53,240 nucleotides of DNA from Pseudomonadota bacterium (GTDB lineage Bacteria > Pseudomonadota > Gammaproteobacteria > Steroidobacterales > Steroidobacteraceae), in NCBI GenBank assembly GCA_023417315.1, contig JAEZFW010000016.1, positions 1 through 53,240 of the forward strand. The letters are read 5' to 3'. Both the position numbers and the translations under genes were made by a program. The notes below the pieces were generated by a model that searched no databases, had not been told where the DNA came from, and worked only from the letters and a program-made list of their open reading frames with translations. Shown here one piece after another: positions 46,930 through 53,240 of this stretch. Within the stretch, counting starts at the first letter, position 1. Each line of letters opens with the position of its first letter.

Positions 46930-47157
46930 ATGAATCTCCCTGCTATTAACAAGACAGTTGCAGCCCTTTGTTCAATACTGATTTCACTTTCTGGATGTTC
47001 GGAGTTCCAATCATCCAACTCAGGATACGAATATAAGATCAACGTCAATGAAATTGGCGGCGATGAGCTGCTAGTTGAACTTACCTTTACCGGCGCCTTA
47101 GCCGACGAAATAGCGAGCGATTGGACACCCACTCACCTGCAATCGCTTGTTTCTTGA
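46930..47157 (+). pseudogene. Truncated lipoprotein whose 3' end is replaced by a repeated element
   Basis: The 75-residue frame starts MNLPAINKTVAALCSILI with lipobox LSGC (C23), then SEFQSSNSGYEYKINVNEIG. Its composition is more AT-rich than its neighbours (Asn, Ile and Lys codons with A/T ends), pointing to transfer. The last 16 codons (from about 47112) are the 34-bp repeat also found at 51389-51422, so the true C-terminus seems to have been cut off. Unknown function. Confidence 0.5.
47112..47145. repeat. 34-bp repeat, copy 1 (possible element end)
   Basis: Identical over 34 bp to 51389-51422, with the core ATTGGACACCCAC that also occurs at 53119-53131. It looks like the terminus of a transposable element left behind. 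Confidence 0.7.
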
Positions 47158-47224
47158 GAGTTTCACTGTAACCCACAGGTCCGTAGTGGTGTTCATAAGG
47201 CGAGCCCCACGTCGCGGAGGAGCA

Positions 47225-47872
47225 ATGAACATATCAGCACCGACTCTTGCTGCGCTGCTTGCTATCTGTGGTAGCGCCATCGCGGCGGACCTAGAACCTG
47301 AGCGACAAGTAGAAGACAACGTCCTGATTTCCGCATCGGATCCTAGCGTACGCATAACGTTGCCCACGCAGGCGCAGCACGTGGGCGCGCACCGCTGGGT
47401 GCTTTACGATGTCGCGGACTGCGAAGTTCACGTCTTCGTCGAAGCCGACGAGAACAAGAAAGTCGAGCGGCTGTACTGGATTCAGTTCGAGGGATACATC
47501 CCGAGCAAGCCAGACTTGCGTTATGACTATTCCAAGGATGAACCCATAACGATCGGAGGGCGGCAGTTCTTTGCGCGCCCGGCATTCGGCGAAAGCCAGA
47601 AGAAAGGCAAGCCTGGATCGGATCTCGAGACAGTGCAGCGCTTACTGCGTGAGAACGGCTACACGCTTCCGGATCACACGGTGAATACGCGCCTCGTGCA
47701 TCTATTCGACGATCGGCGCAAGGAGCTCATGATTATCTACGCCGAAGACATGGCGCCTCTAGGCGTGACGTCGCCAGATCTGCGGTCCGGCGGATCGCAG
47801 GAGGCGCGTTGGCCGGAAGTATCGAAGCAGGTCGTAAAAAGCGCGCAATCACGAATAGAGCTGGAATGGTAG
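47225..47872 (+). CDS. Secreted protein of unknown function
   Basis: The 215-residue protein has a clear Sec signal (MNISAPTLAALLAICGSAIA, cleavage near AIAADL). The mature part is soluble and charged, with a VLYDVADCEVHVFVEADENK strand pair, RLYWIQFEGYIPSKPDL, a GGRQFFARPAF segment and a C-terminal MIIYAEDMAPLGV. GGAGGAGCA before ATG 47225 sets the start. No family recognised. Confidence 0.72.
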   Translation: MNISAPTLAALLAICGSAIAADLEPERQVEDNVLISASDPSVRITLPTQAQHVGAHRWVLYDVADCEVHVFVEADENKKVERLYWIQFEGYIPSKPDLRYDYSKDEPITIGGRQFFARPAFGESQKKGKPGSDLETVQRLLRENGYTLPDHTVNTRLVHLFDDRRKELMIIYAEDMAPLGVTSPDLRSGGSQEARWPEVSKQVVKSAQSRIELEW

Positions 47873-47888
47873 TCGTACCGCCGCCGGA

Positions 47889-48593
47889 TCATTGAATCGT
47901 CGCCGCATCCTTGCGCTGCGATTTCACGTGCGCGGCGGGACTTCTTGCGAGCCAATGGGGCAACGCACGTCTTGCCCATGCGATGCCATGGGCCTTCAAG
48001 CGCTGCTGCTCGAGCGCGCGCGCGAGCGCGAGATCGCCACGGTAAATGTAGATCATGTCTGGCAAGGTCGTCTCAACGTAGAGATCGACTTCGAACCCCG
48101 GATCCAAGACGCATAGGGAGGCTCGTCCGTCTTCGTTGATGAACCACCAACTCTGTGTCGCCGACGGTTGATCGGTGAACGTGAGCTTCACGACGCAGCG
48201 GCGTGAGCCGAACGCGGCAGGATTGCTGTGAAGCTCGAGCGCCCACATGAGCAGCGTCAGATTGGCTTCGTGCTTCGTTAGTTCCCGCCTCGACCATCGC
48301 TGCCCCCACACAGCGAGCGCTTTGATCAACGGTGCGAACTCTCTGCCTGCGGGAGTTAGATGATACGTCCAGCCGCGCGCGGACTCGGAACGTCGCCGCT
48401 CGATCACTCCCTCACGCTCCAATTCTTTCAGGCGCCGCGACAACAATGTGGGCGACGCACTCGGTACTCCGCGCTTCAACTCTGTGAAGTGAGTGGCGCC
48501 GGCAATCAAGTCGCGAAGAATCAGGGCAGTCCAGCGCTCGCAGAACAACTCGGCTGCCTTCGCCACGGGACAAAACTGATCATAGCTTCGCAT
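47889..48593 (-). CDS. HxlR-family transcriptional regulator with C-terminal ligand domain
   Basis: The 234-residue protein begins MRSYDQFCPVAKAAELFCER with the HxlR winged helix (WTALILRDLIAGATHFTELK, RGVPSASPTLLSRRLKELER, GWTYHLTPAGREFAPL). An extra C-terminal domain of about 100 residues follows, with an SCP2-like look (VVKLTFTDQPSATQSWWFI, GFEVDLYVETTL). HxlR proteins answer aldehydes or redox stress via an N-terminal cysteine; C8 is present. GGAGGACGCC gives the ribosome-binding site. Convergent with the secreted-protein gene. Confidence 0.87.
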   Translation of the reverse strand: MRSYDQFCPVAKAAELFCERWTALILRDLIAGATHFTELKRGVPSASPTLLSRRLKELEREGVIERRRSESARGWTYHLTPAGREFAPLIKALAVWGQRWSRRELTKHEANLTLLMWALELHSNPAAFGSRRCVVKLTFTDQPSATQSWWFINEDGRASLCVLDPGFEVDLYVETTLPDMIYIYRGDLALARALEQQRLKAHGIAWARRALPHWLARSPAAHVKSQRKDAATIQ

Positions 48594-48725
48594 AGCTGGC
48601 GTCCTCCGCTGCTGGAAACGAGCCTAGCCCTCGTGACCACGACGCACTAGTACATTTCGTGGACTATGAGCGATCGCCGCGCGAGATGAGCATGTAGGTC
48701 CAGTGAACTTCCTTGGAGACCGATC

Positions 48726-50054
48726 ATGATTCATCGAAAGAACAGTGTGCTCTTCGTGCTCCTCGCGTGCACCGCGGCCGCGTGGGGAACGCCTAAGGCC
48801 GATGCCGTGCTCGAATGGAACGAGGTCATGCTCACGACACTGACCGGATACTCGCCGCTCGACGAAACACGCGTCGCAGCGATTACACAACTCGCCGTCT
48901 TCGAGGCCGTCAATGCAGTCACCGCTCGCTACCACCCGTATCTGGGAACGCTCGATGCGAAACAGAACGCGTCTGCCGAAGCTGCGGCAATCGCGGCAGC
49001 TCATGCGACCCTGATCGAGTCCGTCCCTGCACGCAAGGCCGAGCTTGACGCTGCACGCGCGAAATCGCTAGCGTCAATCGCCGACGGGCCATCGAAGAAT
49101 GACGGCATCGCACTAGGTGAAGCCGCAGCAAAGAAGGTCATCGAACTACGTATCAACGACGGCTCAGCAGTTCCCGAGTTCTACAAGCCGGCTTCTCCCA
49201 CACCGGGCGCGTGGCAACTCACTCCGAGCTGTTCCGATGGAGTTGGAGTCGGTCTGCACATGGGTAACGTCAGACCGTTTGGGATTCGAAGCAGCAAACA
49301 GTTTCGCGCCGCACCACCGCCCCGATTGACGAGCCGTCGGTATGCGAAAGCCTACGATGAGCTCAGGCGAGTCGGTGGTGAGCTAAGTACCGAGCGGCCG
49401 CAGGACCGCTCTGATGTCGCTCGCTTCTATGCCGTGGTCTTGGCGATCAGAACTTGGAATCCAGTTGCGCGTCAGGTCGCGATGTCACAGGGGCGATCCA
49501 TCTCAGAGAATGCGCGCGACCTCGCGCTCTTGAACATGGCAATGAGCGATGCGTTGGTCTCCGTTTTCGAAACGAAGTACCACGCCACGTTGTGGCGGCC
49601 GGAAACCGCGATTCGCGCTGGCGATCGCGACGGCAACCGTGCGACCCGCGGCGACCGCGACTTCGTCCCGTTCGTTGTCACGCCATGTCATCCGAGCTAT
49701 CCCTCGGCCCATGCGAGCGCGGCGCACGCCGCGCGCGCCGTGCTCGAGCGGAGCTATGGATGCAACGCGCATGCAATCAAGCTCGCGAGCGCAGCGATAC
49801 CAGAAGTCGTTCTAGAGTATCGACACTTCGACGAGATCACGGATGACATCGATGACGCGCGAATCTTTGGTGGCATTCACTTCCGCTTCGATCAAGAAGC
49901 AGGCGCTCGCCAGGGTCGGCGAGTGGGCGAGTACGTGTACGATCACAACCTGCAGCCTATATTTAAGGAGTCGCACACCGCCGAACGGTTCGGACGGGGA
50001 CGCCGCTGCAAGTTGGAGCGACCCGACGTAAAGAAAGATGCGAACATCTCGTGA
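48726..50054 (+). CDS. Vanadium-dependent haloperoxidase-like PAP2 family protein, secreted
   Basis: The 442-residue protein has a signal peptide (VLFVLLACTAAAWGTPKA). The PAP2/vanadate pocket motifs are KYHATLWRPETAIR, PSYPSAHASAAH (usually PSGH, here PSAH) and ARIFGGIHFRFD. Members oxidise halides with H2O2 or act as phosphatases. The start lies 12 bp after a GGAGACC. Divergent from HxlR, which may control it. A strong hairpin follows 14 bp after the stop. Confidence 0.85.
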   Translation: MIHRKNSVLFVLLACTAAAWGTPKADAVLEWNEVMLTTLTGYSPLDETRVAAITQLAVFEAVNAVTARYHPYLGTLDAKQNASAEAAAIAAAHATLIESVPARKAELDAARAKSLASIADGPSKNDGIALGEAAAKKVIELRINDGSAVPEFYKPASPTPGAWQLTPSCSDGVGVGLHMGNVRPFGIRSSKQFRAAPPPRLTSRRYAKAYDELRRVGGELSTERPQDRSDVARFYAVVLAIRTWNPVARQVAMSQGRSISENARDLALLNMAMSDALVSVFETKYHATLWRPETAIRAGDRDGNRATRGDRDFVPFVVTPCHPSYPSAHASAAHAARAVLERSYGCNAHAIKLASAAIPEVVLEYRHFDEITDDIDDARIFGGIHFRFDQEAGARQGRRVGEYVYDHNLQPIFKESHTAERFGRGRRCKLERPDVKKDANIS

Positions 50055-50360
50055 TGCGAGCGCCGATCGGGGGCACGCACCTCGTGCGTGTCCCCGAAGT
50101 CGCACGGTGAGGATGACAGGATCCTTGTGGTCTTATGTAGCAAGACCAGCCCCTGCAGTGAGTGCATGTCAAGTAACGTGACCGATGCAACCGAGCCCGG
50201 ATTACGCGCATCCAAGGACGGTTCGCTCTCTGAACACGAGGCTCAAGAATGAAGACTTCCATTGCTCGATACTTCTCCCGCTGACTCATCGAGTCGTGAC
50301 TGCGCTACTCTTGTCATTCACGTGGAGTATGTCTTGCGCAGCACGCGAACGGAGGCATCG
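50055..50360. other. Intergenic region, 306 bp
   Basis: Apart from the hairpin at 50069-50095, I see no gene or repeat. It should hold the promoter of the lipoprotein that starts at 50361. Confidence 0.5.
50069..50095 (+). terminator. Stem-loop after the haloperoxidase-like gene
   Basis: GGGGGCACGCAC (50069-50080) pairs with GTGCGTGTCCCC (50084-50095), with one G-U pair, around a CTC loop. It sits 14 bp past the stop at 50054. No T-run follows, so factor-assisted termination or mRNA protection is the inference. Confidence 0.65.
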
Positions 50361-51317
50361 ATGCGATCGACTATTCTTCTGATCGGCCTGATTGCGACGG
50401 TGTTTTCCGGCTGCGCCTCGCAGCAACACGGCCAAGTGCCAGACAAATCGTATCTACCCGCCGTCGAATCTCCCGCCTATCGCAAAGGTTCTGGTCCTGT
50501 ACTTTGTCTAGACGAAGCGCACTTCAACTTCCACACGCTGGACGGCAGGTTCTGGGCATTCGGTTCGCTCGCGAGACGCGACGGTTTCAAAGTACGTGCT
50601 CTACGCGACAGCTTCGACGAACGTTCTCTCGACAAGTGCGACCTCTTGGTGATCTCGAACGCGCAACCAAGCGATGAGGAGTGGAGCACGTATCCATACC
50701 CGACTCCATCCGCATTCACGCCCGACGAAGTGAGCGTAACGCGCGAATGGGTTGAGGCAGGTGGGAGCTTGCTGCTCATTGCCGATCATATGCCTCTCGC
50801 CGGCGCAGCAGCCGATCTTGCAGTGGCATTCGATGTGAACTTCAATGACGGCTTCGCTGTCAGCGGTTTCGACAACCATGCCGATCTTCAAAGTGCATTC
50901 GCTCGTGAAACGATCTTCCGAGTCTCGGACGGCACTTTGCGATCTCATGCGATCGTGCGCGGGCGCAATCCGCAAGAGTCAGTCACGAAGGTGCGCAGCT
51001 TCGTCGGGCAGGCGTTCCAGGTCCCTTCCTCGGCGCAGCTCATCCTAGTAGTTCCGAATGATTTCATTTCGCTCATGCCAGAGAAAGCATGGCAGTTCTC
51101 GCCAGAAACGAAGAAGGTGCCGGTCGGTGGATGGGCACAAGGTGCCGTGATGACAGTAGGGAAGGGCCGCGCAGCGTTCTTCGGCGAAGCGGCGATGTTC
51201 AGCGCGCAACTTGGCAATGGCATGCCAATGGGAATGAACGCACCCGGCGCCGAAGAGAACTACAAGCTCGTGCTCAACCTGCTGCGATGGTTGTCAGGTG
51301 CATTGGCAGAGTCTTAG
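50361..51317 (+). CDS. Lipoprotein, DUF4350-like
   Basis: The 318-residue protein starts MRSTILLIGLIATVFSGCAS with a lipobox at C18. GGAGG lies 6 bp before the ATG at 50361, while the longer frame has no signal. The body looks like the DUF4350/ThuA-like class: VLCLDEAHFNFHTLDGRFWA, CDLLVISNAQPSDEEW, FTPDEVSVTREWVEAGGSLL, LIADHMPLAG, then GKGRAAFFGEAAMFSAQ and NYKLVLNLLRWLSG. Such folds sense or bind polymers; the function is unknown. Confidence 0.78.
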   Translation: MRSTILLIGLIATVFSGCASQQHGQVPDKSYLPAVESPAYRKGSGPVLCLDEAHFNFHTLDGRFWAFGSLARRDGFKVRALRDSFDERSLDKCDLLVISNAQPSDEEWSTYPYPTPSAFTPDEVSVTREWVEAGGSLLLIADHMPLAGAAADLAVAFDVNFNDGFAVSGFDNHADLQSAFARETIFRVSDGTLRSHAIVRGRNPQESVTKVRSFVGQAFQVPSSAQLILVVPNDFISLMPEKAWQFSPETKKVPVGGWAQGAVMTVGKGRAAFFGEAAMFSAQLGNGMPMGMNAPGAEENYKLVLNLLRWLSGALAES

Positions 51318-51388
51318 TGCGCCACAACGATAGCCACACACGCATCATGAAGCTGGACACACGAGTGGACACCCGATAGATCAGTATC

Positions 51389-51422
51389 AGCGAGCGATTG
51401 GACACCCACTCACCTGCAATCG
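51389..51422. repeat. 34-bp repeat, copy 2 (possible element end)
   Basis: Identical to 47112-47145. Upstream of it, GTGGACACCCG (51365-51375) and TGGACAC (51353-51359) repeat the core, so several TGGACAC units are spaced over about 50 bp, as seen at the ends of some IS elements. Confidence 0.65.
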
Positions 51423-51553
51423 AATCTTACGTGCGAGCATGGCGAGATCGACGCAAGAGGTCCTAGCAGCGTGAAACGCACGACTCGCGCCTTCGAATGC
51501 GCTGCTGACGAGAAGGCTATGGATGGGGAAAGTGGCGGAGCAGTGAGATGGGA

Positions 51554-52577
51554 TCAGCGCGCGTAGGCGCGCTCGGCGTTGCGTACGCCGCGTACCCACG
51601 CTTGTCCAAGCGTTGCGGCGTGCAAGCGCATGGCATCAAGTCGGCCCATGGCGCGGCCGAAGAGTTTGCCGCGCGAGGAGATCAGCATCTCCCAAGCGTC
51701 GGGGCGTATGCCGAGTCGGTTGAGAATCGAAGGAAGCTCAGGATCGATCGCGCCGCGCTTATCGTCTCGAATGAGTCGCCCGCTGCAGTCGACGAGCGTA
51801 AAGTAGTCTCGAAGAGAGTAAGGCAGCGATCGACCTTTGTTCTCGGTCTGATCACTGAACAGTCGCAACGGAATCTTTACGCTGCGTCGCGAGCTCAGAC
51901 GCCTGATGCGCTCACAGATTGATGTGAACTCCGAGTCTTCAGGGGTCTTCGCGATACCTGCTCGGATCGGATTCAGATCGACATACGCCATCGCACAGAG
52001 CAGGCCTGCTTCATCCAGCAGGGCTTGTGATTTGAAGCGGACTCCTGACCGACATGGATGTCGGAAATGCCGATCATGCAGGAGCAATTATCGGCCAAAA
52101 GCGGCCAGTACATCCATCTTCGGCATTCGCGAGCCGAGCAAGGTGCTCGTTCAGGCAGCGCATAAACCAACTAATGTCGTGCAAGCGAACGCGCCAGTTC
52201 TCGATGATTCCTTCCGCCGCGGCCCGCTCCGCATCCAGTGCCTCTCCGCTCTGCCAGCGTTTGACGAGTGTCGGAGCGCGAAAGAGCACCGTCCATCGCT
52301 CCATGACTTCTTGCTTTGTCCATCTCCGCGCGCGCTCACGGTCTACGTACAGCACGAGGTGGTAGTGGTTGCTCATCACAGCGTACGCGCATACCTCGAC
52401 CGCGAAGATCGAGCAGAGCTGCTCGAGACGATCGATCACCCAGTGCTTGCGGTGTGAGTAGTTCCTCCCGGCGTACTCGTCTACGCCCCACAGCCATGCT
52501 CGGCGAACGCAGCGAGCGATGCAGTGATAGTAGGGAGTGTCCTGTAGAGACACGAGGTTCTTGCGTGCGTAGCCCAT
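51554..52577 (-). pseudogene. REP-associated tyrosine transposase (RAYT), split by a palindrome-bearing insertion
   Basis: Two overlapping frames form one Y1/HUH transposase. The first (52577 to about 52101) starts MGYARKNLVSLQDTPYYHCI and has the HUH motif AVMSNHYHLVLYVD and the GCTGRFW end of that part. The second (from about 52040 to 51554) has RFKSQALLDEAGLL and AYVDLNPIRAG with the catalytic tyrosine. About 49 extra bases between TTTTGG and CGCTTC break the frame and carry CCGACATGGATGTCGG. RAYTs mobilise REP palindromes, so this is a REP inserted into its own enzyme gene, in my reading. Confidence 0.85.
52049..52064. repeat. REP-like palindrome inside the RAYT gene
   Basis: CCGACATGGATGTCGG: two 7-bp arms around a GG spacer, inside an insertion of about 49 bp that separates the HUH half of the transposase from its tyrosine half. 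Confidence 0.75.
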
Positions 52578-52638
52578 GAGCAGAGGCTACGCACTCGAGA
52601 TCGAAACGGGCGAGCGGTTATCTAGGCGAATGAGGTAC

Positions 52639-53139
52639 TAATTGGGTGGATGTTGAGATGGACGCCTCCCTCACTTCTGACGTGGTGTGCGTCAGAATTG
52701 GTGTTGTCTAGGCACCAAGAGAGAGGAGTCCACCGTGAGCAAGATTAAACTCGTCGCGATCGATCTGGCAAAGCACAGCTATCAGATCGGGGCATTCGAT
52801 GAGCAGGGGAAGATTCTCTACAACCGCAAGCTCTCCCCCGCGAAGTTTGCGCTTGCAATTCAGCAACTCGAGCCGACCATCGTCGCCATGGAAGCGTGCG
52901 CGGCGGCGCACTACTGGGGTCGTCGGCTCATCGCGCTCGGGCACGAAGTTCGCTTAGTGCCGCCGCAGCATGCGAAGGCGTTTCGTCGAGTGCACAAAAG
53001 CGATTCACACGATGTGGTCAGCATCGCTGAAGCGGCGCTCAGGCCCAATATCCACTTCGTTCCGGTGAAGAACATTAGGCAGCAAGATCTTCAGCTGCTC
53101 GGCCGCGGCGTGTCACCTCATTGGACACCCACCGAATTA
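52639..53139. mobile_element. Remnant IS110-type element or composite between imperfect inverted repeats
   Basis: TAATTGGGTGGATGT (52639-52653) and the reverse complement of 53125-53139 (TAATTCGGTGGGTGT) agree at 13 of 15 positions. They flank a truncated IS110-type transposase gene. True IS110 elements usually lack terminal inverted repeats, so these ends may belong to another element. Confidence 0.5.
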
Positions 53140-53160
53140 CTGCCTCAATCGACTAGATAA
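52735..53160 (+). pseudogene. Truncated IS110-family transposase (N-terminal DEDD domain only)
   Basis: A 141-residue frame begins with GTG VSKIKLVAIDLAKHSYQIG (GAGAGGAG lies 8 bp upstream). It has the IS110 DEDD fold: VAIDLAKHSYQ, VAMEACAAAHYWGR, HEVRLVPPQHAKAF and SDSHDVVSIAEAALRP. Full proteins have about 340-400 residues with a C-terminal Transposase_20 domain; here the family sequence stops at IRQQDLQLL and unrelated GRGVSPHWTPTELL follows. The 135 bp before the start could hold the bridge RNA typical of IS110, but I could not fold it with confidence. Confidence 0.8.
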
Positions 53161-53199
53161 CCGCTGATCGGTGTGCGTTCGAACTCGTAGCCTTGAGTC

Positions 53200-53240
53200 A
53201 TGGGCTACGCACGCAAGAACCTCGTCTCACTCCAAGACAC
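53200..53240 (+). CDS. Second RAYT transposase, 5' end only
   Basis: The ATG at 53200 opens MGYARKNLVSLQDT, identical to the first 14 residues of the gene at 52577 but on the other strand, and runs off the window. Four codons differ silently (GTG/GTC, TCT/TCA, CTA/CTC, CAG/CAA). The upstream GTAGCCT context is shared too. The protein's full length is unseen. Confidence 0.75.
   Translation, partial: MGYARKNLVSLQD

Overview
The window is a stretch of GC-rich proteobacterial chromosome. The mix of cytosolic PAS/GAF hybrid histidine kinases, AraC/LysR/HxlR regulators, OmpW-like and Gly-rich secreted proteins, RAYT and IS110 transposases and many dispersed palindromic repeats fits a free-living gammaproteobacterium of the Xanthomonadales/Steroidobacter kind. 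That placement is inferred from content only. No rRNA, tRNA or CRISPR array was seen.

Layout. 1-2.8 kb: the 3' part of an unusual ClpB-type AAA+ protein whose C-terminal third resembles peptide chain release factor 2 but lacks the GGQ domain; this is the most novel item here. 2.8-17.4 kb: a signalling and regulatory block with two hybrid kinases, a PAS kinase, a pyridoxamine-oxidase-like stress protein, a metallothionein-like 52-residue protein, two AraC regulators, a methyltransferase, a LysR regulator and a Tat-exported SDR. 17.4-18.6 kb: dispersed repeats around a GFA-family gene. 18.6-28 kb: cell-envelope and small-molecule genes (propeller lipoprotein, M23 peptidase, alpha/beta hydrolase, winged-helix protein, lipoprotein TIM-barrel isomerase, kelch lipoprotein, GNAT).

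28-31 kb: a small deoxysugar group with a Tat-exported GH29 alpha-L-fucosidase (frameshifted as it stands), a divergent sugar mutarotase of the RhaM fold and an SDR that shares its stop codon with the mutarotase. 31-41 kb: a coupled membrane protein/cytochrome b561 pair, a coupled sulfotransferase/class IV aminotransferase pair, a double universal stress protein, an outer membrane barrel, a fatty-acid desaturase followed by an SRPBCC membrane protein, and a propeller-DUF1963 protein. 41-46.6 kb: two tail-to-tail paralogous BNR/sortilin-like exoproteins with CARDB/DUF11 domains and Gly-rich C-terminal anchors. 46.6-51.3 kb: decayed genes, a secreted unknown, HxlR, a vanadium-haloperoxidase-like PAP2 enzyme and a lipoprotein.

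51.3-53.2 kb: a mobile-element scar zone. A RAYT transposase gene is split by a short palindrome-bearing insertion, a truncated IS110-type transposase lies between imperfect inverted repeats, and a second, diverged RAYT starts at the right edge. A 34-bp sequence present here also truncates a lipoprotein gene about 4.3 kb away. Start codons were moved inside longer open frames where a ribosome-binding site, signal peptide or family N-terminus argued for it.
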